From: Variovorax paradoxus | GTDB lineage: Bacteria; Pseudomonadota; Gammaproteobacteria; Burkholderiales; Burkholderiaceae_C | NCBI RefSeq assembly: GCF_022009635.1 | Contig: NZ_CP091716.1 | Span: 821,001 to 885,000 of the forward strand | Direction of reading: 5' to 3' | DNA length: 64,000 nt | In this document: positions 40,397 to 49,032 of the stretch, piece after piece | How positions within the stretch are numbered: the stretch's first letter is position 1 | How the letters are laid out: each line of letters opens with the position of its first letter | The notes under the pieces: model-generated | Told to the model about the DNA's origin: nothing | The model's input: the letters and a program-made list of their open reading frames with translations, nothing else | Database searches by the model: none | Program-made: the position numbers and the translations under genes

Positions 40397-41299
40397 TTAC
40401 TTTTCCTGGAACACGCGCGGCGTCTGCGCGAGGTGGAATCCGTCGAAGGGCTTCACGGCGGGGCGCTGCCGGGCCTGCGCGTCGGGCAGCGCCATCGGCC
40501 AGCCCATGCGCACCTGCGGCCGCGCGCCGTCCACGCGCAGCACGCTGCCGCTGATGAAGCTGGCCGCCGGACTCAGCAGGAAGGCGATGGCGGCGGAGGT
40601 CTCGGCCTCGTTGCCGAAGCGGCCCGCGGGCACGGTCTTGCGCATGGCGCGCAGCATGTCGCCGGCCTCGGGCGGGTAGTGGTCCATGCCGCTGGAGGCG
40701 ATGTAGCCCGGCGCCACCGCGTTCACGCGAACGCCGCTCGCGGCCCATTCGAGCGCGGCGGTCTCGGTGAAGCTCACCATGCCCGCGCGCGCCGCGCCGC
40801 TGTGGCCCATGTTGGGCATCGAACCCCACATGTCGGCCACGATGTTGACGATGGCGCCGCCGTTGGCCTGCATGCTCTGCACGAAGCATTCGCGCGCCAC
40901 CAGGAAGCCGCCCGTGAGGTTGGTGTGGATCACGGCCTCCCAGCCCTTGGCCGAGATGTCGGCCAGCGGCGTGATGTACTGGCCGCCCGCGTTGTTCACC
41001 AGCCCGTCGATGCGGCCGTGCGCCGCGACGATGGCACGCACCGCGTCGCGTACCGCCTCTTCCTGGCGGATGTCGAAGGCCTGCGTGGCGGCCTTGCCGC
41101 CGGCGGCTTCGATCTCGGCCTTCACCGCTTCCAGCTTCTCGGGCTTGCGGCCGACCAGCACCACCTGCGCGCCGAGCGAGGCGAGCTCGTGCGCGGTGCA
41201 GCGGCCGATGCCCGAGCCGCCGCCCGTCACCACGATGACTTGCCCGCCGAAGAGGCCGGGCGCGAAGACGGAGCGGTAGCTCGCAGGGGAGGCGTTCAT
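40397..41299 (-). CDS. SDR of the peroxisomal trans-2-enoyl-CoA reductase (PECR/DECR) type
   Basis: A 300-residue Rossmann protein. The NADP motif is VVTGGGSGIGRCTAHEL (about residues 23-39), followed by VNNAGGQY. The usual active-site Tyr-x3-Lys is replaced by HSGAARAGM, in which the Tyr position is Ser and the Lys is Arg. The same segment is remembered from mammalian PECR, followed by ALEWA-SGVRVNAVAPGYI. So it is probably an enoyl- or dienoyl-CoA reductase rather than an alcohol dehydrogenase. It ends 26 bp before the AtuD-like gene and starts 46 bp after the carboxylase alpha gene. Confidence 0.88.
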   Translation of the reverse strand: MNASPASYRSVFAPGLFGGQVIVVTGGGSGIGRCTAHELASLGAQVVLVGRKPEKLEAVKAEIEAAGGKAATQAFDIRQEEAVRDAVRAIVAAHGRIDGLVNNAGGQYITPLADISAKGWEAVIHTNLTGGFLVARECFVQSMQANGGAIVNIVADMWGSMPNMGHSGAARAGMVSFTETAALEWAASGVRVNAVAPGYIASSGMDHYPPEAGDMLRAMRKTVPAGRFGNEAETSAAIAFLLSPAASFISGSVLRVDGARPQVRMGWPMALPDAQARQRPAVKPFDGFHLAQTPRVFQEK

Positions 41300-41345
41300 T
41301 CGAGATGCTTTCTGAAAACTGCGGGAAAGGCGGCGACGGGTTTCA

Positions 41346-43298
41346 TCAGGCGTCGGCGATCTCCGCGACCACATGGCGCGCCGCGACCTGCGCGCCCACC
41401 GCCACATGCAGCGCGGCGACGCGGCCGGCGCGCGGGGCGCAATGCACATGCTCCATCTTCATGGCCTCCAGCGTGACCAGCGGCTGCCCGGCGGCGACGG
41501 TGTCGCCCTCGGCCGCGAGCAGCGCGATGACGCGGCCGTTCATCGAAGCGCGCAGCAGGCCGTCGCCGCCGTCCGCGCCGGCGCGCGCGACCGCGGCATG
41601 GGTGAGGTCGTCGAGCTGGAAGGCCTGGCCGCGGAAATGAAAACTCGAGCGGCCCGCATCCCGCACGACGAAAGCCTGCTCGGAAAGCCCGTCGCACGAG
41701 AAACGCACCGTGCCGTCGCCGGGCAGCGCGAGCAGGGCGACAGGCTCCGGCGGCGCGCCATCGAGCGCGACGTCGAAGCGGCCCGCGCCGCGCGGCGTCA
41801 CGCGGGCCTCGTGCACCGCGCCGCCCAGCGCAAAGCGCAGCGCGTTCGGCAGCGTGTGCGCGAGCGGCGATGGCCAGCCGCGCTCGCCCAGTTGCAGCAG
41901 CAGTGCGGCCAGCAGCGCGGCTTGCGTGTCGGTGGCCGCGTCGGGCGCGAGCAGCGCATCGAGGTGATCGGCAATGAAGGCGGTGGTCGCGCCGCCGCCG
42001 GCGAACACCTCGTGCGAAAGCGCGCGTTGCAGCAGTTGCTGATTGGTCGCGACGCCCAGCGCTACGGTGTCGCCCAGGCCGGCGAGCAGCTTGCGGCGGG
42101 CTTCGTCGCGCGTGCGGCCGCTCGCCACGAGCTTGGCGATCATCGAGTCGTAGAACGGCGGCACCGCCGCGCCGTCGCGCAGCGCATGCTCGGTGCGCAA
42201 TGCCGGCGAAGGCCGCCAGGCGGCGAGCGTGCCGCTCTGCGGCATGAAGCCCTGCAGCGGATCTTCAGCGCACAGCCGCACTTCGATGGCGTGGCCGTCG
42301 ATGCGCACGTCCTGCTGCGAGAGCGGCAGGGGCTCGCCGGCCGCCACGCGCAGTTGCAGCTCGACCAGGTCCAGGCCCGTCACCGCCTCGGTCACCGGGT
42401 GCTCCACCTGCAGGCGCGTGTTCATTTCCATGAACCAGTACTGGCCTTCGGCGTCGAGCAGGAATTCGAGCGTGCCCGCGCCCTCGTAGGCGATGGCTTT
42501 CGCGGCGGCGACGGCGGTCGCACCCATGCGTTCGCGCAGCGCCGCGGACACGGCGGGCGAGGGCGCTTCCTCGATCACCTTCTGATGCCGCCGCTGCACC
42601 GAGCAGTCGCGCTCGCCGAGGTGGATGGCATTGCCGTGCCGGTCGGCGAACACCTGGATCTCGATGTGGCGCGGCGCGACGATGGCGCGCTCGAGGATCA
42701 CCGTTGCGTCGCCGAAGGCATTGAGCGCCTCGGACTGCGCGCTCTGCAGCGCCTCGGCGAAGCCTACGGCCGACGCGACCAGCCGCATGCCGCGCCCGCC
42801 GCCGCCCGCCGTGGCCTTGATCATCACGGGCCAGCCGATGCGCGCGGCCTCCGCCGCGAGCCTGTCGGCGCCCTGGTCTTCGCCCTGGTAGCCGGGAATG
42901 CACGGCACGCCCGCCGCCTGCATCAGCCGCTTGGCGCCGGCCTTGTCGCCCATCGCGAGGATGGCTTCCGGAGAAGGCCCGATGAACACCAGCCCCGCGT
43001 CGCGGCAGGCCTGCGCGAACGACGCGTTCTCCGCGAGAAAGCCGTAGCCGGGGTGCACCGCGTCGGCGCCGCTCGCGCGCGCTGCGTCGACGATCGCGGC
43101 GATGTTCAGGTAGCTCTGCGCGGGCAGCGATTCGCCGATCCACACGGCTTCGTCGGCCTGCCGCACATGCTCGGCGTCCGCGTCCGCGGTGGAATACACG
43201 GCCACGGTGCGCCAGCCCATGGCGCGCGCGGTGCGCATCACGCGCACGGCGATCTCGCCGCGGTTCGCGATCAGGATCTTGCGGAAATTCGTGTTCAT
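41346..43298 (-). CDS. Acyl-CoA carboxylase alpha subunit (biotin carboxylase + BCCP)
   Basis: A 650-residue biotin-dependent enzyme. The biotin carboxylase domain (residues about 3-450) starts FRKILIANRGEIAVRVMRTA, has the Gly-rich ATP loop KATAGGGGRGMR and the active-site ERDCSVQRRHQK. The C-terminal biotinyl domain (about 580-650) carries the biotin Lys614 in LEAMKMEH. It works with the carboxyltransferase encoded upstream (4-bp overlap) to carboxylate a branched enoyl-CoA. Candidates are geranyl-CoA (AtuF) or 3-methylcrotonyl-CoA (LiuD); the AtuD-like neighbour favours the former. No hydratase (AtuE/LiuC) lies in the operon. Confidence 0.93.
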   Translation of the reverse strand: MNTNFRKILIANRGEIAVRVMRTARAMGWRTVAVYSTADADAEHVRQADEAVWIGESLPAQSYLNIAAIVDAARASGADAVHPGYGFLAENASFAQACRDAGLVFIGPSPEAILAMGDKAGAKRLMQAAGVPCIPGYQGEDQGADRLAAEAARIGWPVMIKATAGGGGRGMRLVASAVGFAEALQSAQSEALNAFGDATVILERAIVAPRHIEIQVFADRHGNAIHLGERDCSVQRRHQKVIEEAPSPAVSAALRERMGATAVAAAKAIAYEGAGTLEFLLDAEGQYWFMEMNTRLQVEHPVTEAVTGLDLVELQLRVAAGEPLPLSQQDVRIDGHAIEVRLCAEDPLQGFMPQSGTLAAWRPSPALRTEHALRDGAAVPPFYDSMIAKLVASGRTRDEARRKLLAGLGDTVALGVATNQQLLQRALSHEVFAGGGATTAFIADHLDALLAPDAATDTQAALLAALLLQLGERGWPSPLAHTLPNALRFALGGAVHEARVTPRGAGRFDVALDGAPPEPVALLALPGDGTVRFSCDGLSEQAFVVRDAGRSSFHFRGQAFQLDDLTHAAVARAGADGGDGLLRASMNGRVIALLAAEGDTVAAGQPLVTLEAMKMEHVHCAPRAGRVAALHVAVGAQVAARHVVAEIADA

Positions 43299-44905
43299 GG
43301 CCGTGCCACCGAAAACTGCATGGGTTGCGGCACGCGCGCATCGGCGTCGCGGCATACGGAAAGAACCTCGGCCAGCACCGCGCGCGTGTCGCGCGGGTCG
43401 ATCACGCCGTCGTCCAGCAGCAGCGCGCTGGTGGTGAAGACGCTCATCTGCCGGTCGAAGCGCTCGACGATCTGCTGTTGCATCGCGTCGATCTTCGCGT
43501 GGTCCACCGCGCCCTTGCGCGCCATGCCGGCCTCCATGACGATGGCCATGGTCTTCGCAGCCTGCTCGCCGCCCATCACGGCGGTGCGCGCGTTGGGCCA
43601 GCTGAAGCAGAAGCGCGGCGCGAAGCCCCGCCCGCACATGCCGTAGTTGCCCGCGCCGTAGGAGGCGCCGCAGTGCAGCGTGATCTGCGGCACGCTGGCG
43701 TTGGTCACGGCCTGGATCATCTTGGCGCCGTGCTTGATGATGCCGGCCTCCTCGTGCGCGCGGCCCACCATGTAGCCGGTGATGTTCTGCAGGTAGACGA
43801 TGGGCGTGCGCGACTGGCAGCAGGCCTGGATGAAGTGCGTGGCCTTGGTCGCGCCGTCGGAGTCGATCGGGCCGTTGTTGGTGACGATGCCCACCGCGTG
43901 CCCTTCGAGCCGGATGTGCCCGCAGACGGTGGCGCTGCCGTAGTGCTCGCTGAACTCCAGGAACTCCGAGCCGTCCGCGATGCGCGCGATGACCTCGCGC
44001 ATGTCCACCGGCCGCCGCCCGTCGCTGGGCATGATGCCGAGCAGATCTTGCGCGTCGTAGCGCGGCGGCGCGAATTGGCGCGGCGCCTCGCCGCGCGCCC
44101 AGTCGATGCCGCCGAGGATCGAGCGCGCGATGCGGATGGCGTCGCGGTCGTCCTCGGCCAGGTAGTCGCCCAGGCCCGAGACGTGGGTGTGCATCACGGC
44201 GCCGCCCAGTTCTTCTTCGGTGGCGATCTCGCCGGTGGCGGCCTTCAGCAGCGGCGGACCGGCAAGGAAGGCGCGGGTGCGGTCGCGCACCATCACGATG
44301 TAGTCGGACAGCCCGGTCTGGTAGGCGCCGCCGGCGGTCGAGGAGCCGTGCGTCACCGTCACCACCGGCAGCCCGGCGGCCGACAGGCGCGCGAGGTTGC
44401 GGAAGATGTTGCCGCCGCGCACGAAGTCCTGCACGCGGTACTGCATCAGGTTGGCGCCGGCGCTCTCCACCAGCTGCACGTAGGGCAGCTTGTTCTCCAG
44501 CGCGATCTCCTGCACGCGCAGCTGCTTGTCCAGGCCCATGGGCTGCAGCGCGCCGGCGTCGATGCCCGAGTCGGAGGCGTTGACCATGCAGCGCACGCCC
44601 GACACCTGGCCGATGCCCGACAGCAGGCCGCCGCCGGGCACGCTCTTCGACAGGTCGGGGTTGTCGTGGCCGAGGCCGGCGAGCGTGGACAGCGGCAGGA
44701 AGGGCGCGCCGGTGTCCAGCAGCAGCGCGAGGCGTTCGCGCGGCAGCAACTGCCCGCGTTTGGCGAAGCGCTCGGCCGACGCGCCCGAAGCCGCCGCGGC
44801 GCGGGCCTCGTGCGCCCGCACCTGTTCGAGCAGCGCGAGCATGCCGGCGCGGTTGGCCTGGAAGGTGTCGCTGGCCGCGTGCAGCCGGGATTCGATGACG
44901 GGCAT
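43295..44905 (-). CDS. Acyl-CoA carboxylase beta subunit (carboxyltransferase), AtuC-like
   Basis: A 536-residue carboxyltransferase. It has the N-terminal family segment FAKRGQLLPRERLALLLD, SLAGLGHDNPDLSKSVPGGG, then LVESAGANLMQYRVQDFVRGG, GSSTAGGAYQTGLSDY and LAGPPLLKAATGEIATEEELGG. The loop after GANL is shorter than the one remembered for methylcrotonyl-CoA carboxylase (which has HFGRIFFNQ), which leans toward geranyl-CoA carboxylase AtuC. That residue-level call needs an alignment. It is the first gene of the operon; the start at 44905 follows a rightward-pointing ORF shadow and fits the family length. Confidence 0.9.
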   Translation of the reverse strand: MPVIESRLHAASDTFQANRAGMLALLEQVRAHEARAAAASGASAERFAKRGQLLPRERLALLLDTGAPFLPLSTLAGLGHDNPDLSKSVPGGGLLSGIGQVSGVRCMVNASDSGIDAGALQPMGLDKQLRVQEIALENKLPYVQLVESAGANLMQYRVQDFVRGGNIFRNLARLSAAGLPVVTVTHGSSTAGGAYQTGLSDYIVMVRDRTRAFLAGPPLLKAATGEIATEEELGGAVMHTHVSGLGDYLAEDDRDAIRIARSILGGIDWARGEAPRQFAPPRYDAQDLLGIMPSDGRRPVDMREVIARIADGSEFLEFSEHYGSATVCGHIRLEGHAVGIVTNNGPIDSDGATKATHFIQACCQSRTPIVYLQNITGYMVGRAHEEAGIIKHGAKMIQAVTNASVPQITLHCGASYGAGNYGMCGRGFAPRFCFSWPNARTAVMGGEQAAKTMAIVMEAGMARKGAVDHAKIDAMQQQIVERFDRQMSVFTTSALLLDDGVIDPRDTRAVLAEVLSVCRDADARVPQPMQFSVARP

Positions 44906-45001
44906 GAGAGTCTGTGCGGATCGTGTGTTTTCGTTCTGCACGGACTGTAGAAGCGGGCCCCTCGGCCCGCTTGCGCCAACTAGCTGGTTGGCCGGCGCGC
45001 G

Positions 45002-45778
45002 TCAGCTCGGGCGCGGACGCCGCGCGGCGGCGAGCGGCGTGTCCAGGCTGCTGCCGGTGACCACCCAGTAGATGAAGATCAGCACCGCGCCGGCCGTGCC
45101 GAACACCGTCAGGCCCATGTAGCTGCCGCCGATGGCCAGCGCGTCGGCGGGGGCGCTCGCGGTGCAGATCATGCTGGCCGCGCTCATGCCCACGTAGTGC
45201 ATGGTGCATACCGCCACGCCCATCACCGCGGCGGCCGCGACCTGGTGCGTGAACTTGCGCAGGTTGAAGGCCAGCCACAGGGCTGCCGCGGCGGCGGTGA
45301 CGGCGATCAGCGCCGACAGCCCGACCGTGGCGATGTCGAAGGAAATCGATGCGCGCATGTTCATGGCGTACATGCCCATGTAGTGCATCACGCACACGCC
45401 GAGCCCGGCCAGCAGGCTGCCGGCCAGCCAGCCCGAGCGGCTGAAGTGGCGCCGTCCCCCGGCCATGTAGAGCGCGATGCCCGAAATGAGGATGGCGGCC
45501 ACCAGCGACACCACGGTGAGCGGCATGTTGTACGAAATGGGCACCGGCAGCCGGTACGCCAGCATGCCGATGAAGTGCATCGACCAGATGCCGATGCCGC
45601 CCAGCGCCACCGCGGCGCAGGTCACGACGGCGAGATTGGGCTTGCCGTCGGCCCCGATCATGCGCCGCGCGCAGATCAAGGCCACCAGCGAGCCGGCGAA
45701 GGAGATGAGGAAGGAGAGGGCCACCATGCCCGGGGTGTATTCGGGCGTGAGCAATTGGCCTACGACAAGCGGAGTCAT
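45002..45778 (-). CDS. MHYT-domain membrane sensor protein
   Basis: A 258-residue inner-membrane protein with seven helices and three MHYT-type motifs: GIWSMHFIGMLAY (about residue 68), VMHYMGMYAM (about 130) and TMHYVGMSAAS (about 194). The Met/His residues are proposed to bind copper and sense a diatomic gas. It has no output domain, unlike MHYT-GGDEF-EAL proteins, so its partner is unknown. The start at 45778 follows AAGGGAATTG. The intergenic region to the propeller gene (45779-45912) is AT-rich and likely holds its promoter. Confidence 0.92.
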   Translation of the reverse strand: MTPLVVGQLLTPEYTPGMVALSFLISFAGSLVALICARRMIGADGKPNLAVVTCAAVALGGIGIWSMHFIGMLAYRLPVPISYNMPLTVVSLVAAILISGIALYMAGGRRHFSRSGWLAGSLLAGLGVCVMHYMGMYAMNMRASISFDIATVGLSALIAVTAAAAALWLAFNLRKFTHQVAAAAVMGVAVCTMHYVGMSAASMICTASAPADALAIGGSYMGLTVFGTAGAVLIFIYWVVTGSSLDTPLAAARRPRPS

Positions 45779-45912
45779 GCAATTCCCTTTCAAGAAGAAA
45801 ACGCCTCGCAGACCCCCGACAACCGGATGCGATCGGGACGCCGTTGGGACGTCCCGATCAGTTTGTAATGATTGTTTTAAAAAGTAAACAGGAAAATTAC
45901 ACTTTCTGTTAC

Positions 45913-47628
45913 CTACCTTGCAGCGCGAATTCGATATATCGCGTTGTTGCGATCGGCCGCCATGTAGACGGTGCCATCGGCACCCACCGCGACCCCCGTC
46001 ACCACGTAGGGCGGCGGCAGTCCGGGCCCGGGCGCCAGGCCGATCGGCAGGTTTTCGGCGACGGTGCGGCGGCTGCCGTTGGCCGGGTCGATCTCCACCA
46101 GCCGGCGCGCCGCGCTCTCGGCCACGATGAAGCTGCCCCACGGCGTCTGCGCCAGGCCCTCCGGCAGCGCCAGCCCGTCGGCCACGGTGCGCAACGGCGC
46201 GCTGGCGTCCAGCGGAATGCGCACCAGCTTGCCGGCCGCCTCGGTCACGTAGAGCGCGCCGTCCTGGCCCAGCACCATCTGCACCGGGCCGCTCAGGCCG
46301 CTGGCGAGCACTGACTTTTCGGCAAACTTAGGCCCGCTGGCGCGGGTGATGCTGCCGGTGGCGATCTCGGCGTAGATCACGCTGCCGTCCGGCATGGGAA
46401 TGGCGTCGAAGGGCGCCTTCAGGCCGTGGATCACTTCCACGGTCTTGAGCGTCTGGCGGTTGACCAGTTGCACCGAGCCCGTGAACCACGAGCTGAGCGC
46501 GAACAGCTTGGGCGACAGGCCGACCGCGAAGGGGTAGTCGAGCTCGGGGTCGCGCTGCATGCGGAACACGTCGTGCACCTCGCCCGTTCGCACGTCGACC
46601 CGGCGGAAGCCGAAGACGTCGGCCACCCAGAGGTCGCTGCCCTCGATCTTCATGCCCGCCGGCACCGCCACCTTGCCGCTGGTGAGCGTGCGCAGGCTGC
46701 CGGTGGCGGGGTCGAAGGCCTGGATCTCGTTGTTGGCCATGTTCGACACGTAGATCGTGCCGTCCGATGCGATGGCCAGGTTGTCGAGCGAAGGCCGCAG
46801 CTGTTTGGCCACCGTCTTGCGCCCGCTGGCCAGTTCCACCCGCACCAGCTCGCCGCTGCGCGCGTCGACCACCCAGAGGTTGCCCTTGCCGTCGAGATTG
46901 GCGGCGGCCGGCACCTGGAAGCCGTCGGCGATCACCGCCATGCGGCCGTCGGCGGGATCGATCTTCACGACCTGGCCCTTGAACCACAGCGGCCCGTAGA
47001 GCATGCCGTCGGGGCCGACCTCGAAGCCGTTGAAGCCGCCCATGTCCTTCTTGATGAGGCGGGGCGGCTTCTGGCCCGCGCGGTCGATCTCCCACAGCGC
47101 GTCGCCCAGGAACACCTGCGAGGCGTAGAGCTTGCCGTTGCGGCGGTCGAAGTCGAGCGAATTGAGGCCGGGCAGGTCCTTGGCGAGCACGCGCAGCGGG
47201 GCGCCGTCGTGCTCGCGGTAGCGCAGCTTGCCCATGAGGTAGTTGGTCCAGGCCAACTCGCCGTTCGGGCCCACGGCGATGTCGTCGGCCTGGCCCTCGG
47301 GCGCGTCGATCAGCACCTTGGCGGCGCCGGTGGCGCGGTCGACCTCCCACAGCGTGTTGCCCAGCACCGAGCCCGCGAGCAGCCTGCCCTTGGCGTCGAT
47401 CGCCAGGCCGTGCACGCCCGCGAACGAAGAGGGCGCGACCAGCGCCTCTGGCGCGGCCCACGCCGCGGGCCGCGTGGGCGGTGTCGCCGGCGGGAGCGGC
47501 GCTGGCGATGCGACCGAGGTCGGCGCCGACGAGGGTGGTGCCGAGGCCGGCGGCATCACCGTGCCGCAGGCGGCCAGCAGGGCGAGGGGTGCGGCCAGCA
47601 CGGCGGCGCGAAGGTATCTGCGGGGCAT
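45913..47628 (-). CDS. Beta-propeller lipoprotein (SMP-30/NHL/Vgb-like)
   Basis: A 571-residue secreted lipoprotein. The signal peptide ends in a lipobox, LLAACG, with Cys21, then a Pro/Ser/Ala-rich linker (about 22-60) and about 10 propeller-like repeats of the type ANLDGKGNLWVVDARSGELVRV and GLAIDAKGRLLAGS. It resembles streptogramin lyase/gluconolactonase propellers, but catalytic residues cannot be assigned. It is probably outer-membrane anchored and binds or hydrolyses an unknown ligand. Monocistronic; 141 bp separate its start from the DUF445 gene end. Confidence 0.85.
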   Translation of the reverse strand: MPRRYLRAAVLAAPLALLAACGTVMPPASAPPSSAPTSVASPAPLPPATPPTRPAAWAAPEALVAPSSFAGVHGLAIDAKGRLLAGSVLGNTLWEVDRATGAAKVLIDAPEGQADDIAVGPNGELAWTNYLMGKLRYREHDGAPLRVLAKDLPGLNSLDFDRRNGKLYASQVFLGDALWEIDRAGQKPPRLIKKDMGGFNGFEVGPDGMLYGPLWFKGQVVKIDPADGRMAVIADGFQVPAAANLDGKGNLWVVDARSGELVRVELASGRKTVAKQLRPSLDNLAIASDGTIYVSNMANNEIQAFDPATGSLRTLTSGKVAVPAGMKIEGSDLWVADVFGFRRVDVRTGEVHDVFRMQRDPELDYPFAVGLSPKLFALSSWFTGSVQLVNRQTLKTVEVIHGLKAPFDAIPMPDGSVIYAEIATGSITRASGPKFAEKSVLASGLSGPVQMVLGQDGALYVTEAAGKLVRIPLDASAPLRTVADGLALPEGLAQTPWGSFIVAESAARRLVEIDPANGSRRTVAENLPIGLAPGPGLPPPYVVTGVAVGADGTVYMAADRNNAIYRIRAAR

Positions 47629-47769
47629 GGGTTCTTCTCCTCTTCTGTTTCTGTATGCGCGAAACAGTCTAGGAGGCGAACGTGTCCACCGCGTCGCGCC
47701 AGGGACAGGATGCGGACTTTCGTTCGCTGTGGATTACCCGCGGCCTTCAGCCGCCGTTCAGTCCCGGCG

Positions 47770-49032
47770 CTAGCCGCGCAGCAGCTGCGTGACGGCGTGG
47801 ATCAGCAGCCCGACCAGCCCGCCCACGAGCGTGCCGTTGATGCGGATGAACTGCAGGTCGCGCCCGATGTGGCGCTCCAGCTCCACCGTCATCTCCTGCG
47901 CGTTCCACTCGCCCACGCGCTGCTCGATGTAGTGGCGGATGTCCTCGCGGTAGCGCTCGATGGCCAGCGGCGCGGCCGCTTCGATCTGCTCGTTGATCCA
48001 GCGGCGGATGGCCTCGTCGCCCTGCAGCCGGGTGCCCAGCGCACCGGCCATCGACGCAATGCGCTTGCGGATGGTCGAGTCGTCGCGTCCCAGGTCGTCG
48101 TGCAGCCATGCGAGCAGCTCGCCCCACAGGCCGTGCAGGTAGTCGCCCAGGGCCGGGTGCGCGATGAGTTCGGCGCGGATCTGCTCGCCGCGCCGCTGGA
48201 AGTCGGGGTCGAGCTTCAGGCGCACCACGAAGTCGTCGACGAAGTGGTCGAAGCGCCGGCGCATCGGGTGATCGGGTTCGGCCGCCAGCTCGCCGATGGT
48301 GCGCGCCACGGCCGCCACGATCTTGCGCGTGGCCAGCTTGGCGGCCACCTGGTCGAGGCCCACGTAGCGCAGCGTCTTGATCTCGCGCGCGATGGCTTCG
48401 GTGATGTGCGCCTGCACCTCGTCGCCTTCGAGCAGGCCGGCCACCTGCTGCAGCACGTCGTCGAGCAGCGCCTGGTGGCGTCCGCCGGCGGTGAGCGCAT
48501 CGAGCGCCTGGCCGGTAAGGCGCGAGAGGTCGATTTTCTCGAGGCCGGCGGCAGCGGCGCGGCCCATGAAGTCGCGCACCCGCTCGTCGTCGAAGGCCGT
48601 GAGCCCGTAGCGCGTGGCGGCCACGCCCCATTCGCCGAGCTTCCGGCCGCTCTCGGGCCGGGCCAGCCAGCCGGCGATGCGGCCGGCGGTGTCGAATTCC
48701 CTCAGCTTGCCCAGCACCTGCGCGGTGCTCAGGAAGTTGTCGCAGATGAAGCCCGCGAGCTTGGCGCCGATGCGGTCCTTGTTGCTCGGGATGATGGCCG
48801 TGTGCGGAATCGGCAGGCCCAGCGGATGACGGAACAGCGCCACCACCGCGAACCAGTCGGCAATGGCGCCGACCATCGCGGCCTCGGCGAACGCGGCGAC
48901 GTAGCCCCAGGCCGGATGCTGCGCATGCAGCACGCTCGCGACGGCATAGAGCACGGCGGCGCCGCACAGCAGGCCGAGCGCGACGCGCTTCATGCGCCGC
49001 AGGGCATCGTTTCTTTCCGCCGGTTCAGCCAA
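47770..49032 (-). CDS. DUF445 membrane protein (YjiN-like)
   Basis: A 420-residue protein with an N-terminal hydrophobic segment (RVALGLLCGAAVLYAVASV), the family hallmark VGAIADWFAVVALFRHPLGLPIPHTAIIP split here by length, a long soluble helical middle and a C-terminal membrane helix (NGTLVGGLVGLLIHAVTQLL). Function of the family is unknown; related to membrane organisation by inference. Its start overlaps the end of argE by 8 bp, so the two are cotranscribed. Confidence 0.9.
   Translation of the reverse strand: MAEPAERNDALRRMKRVALGLLCGAAVLYAVASVLHAQHPAWGYVAAFAEAAMVGAIADWFAVVALFRHPLGLPIPHTAIIPSNKDRIGAKLAGFICDNFLSTAQVLGKLREFDTAGRIAGWLARPESGRKLGEWGVAATRYGLTAFDDERVRDFMGRAAAAGLEKIDLSRLTGQALDALTAGGRHQALLDDVLQQVAGLLEGDEVQAHITEAIAREIKTLRYVGLDQVAAKLATRKIVAAVARTIGELAAEPDHPMRRRFDHFVDDFVVRLKLDPDFQRRGEQIRAELIAHPALGDYLHGLWGELLAWLHDDLGRDDSTIRKRIASMAGALGTRLQGDEAIRRWINEQIEAAAPLAIERYREDIRHYIEQRVGEWNAQEMTVELERHIGRDLQFIRINGTLVGGLVGLLIHAVTQLLRG

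Noticed and set aside
41346..45782. 1,478-aa leftward ORF
   Set aside because: It is the reading frame of the 650-aa carboxylase alpha subunit extended upstream through the beta-subunit and MHYT genes in another frame; only 41346-43298 has family character.
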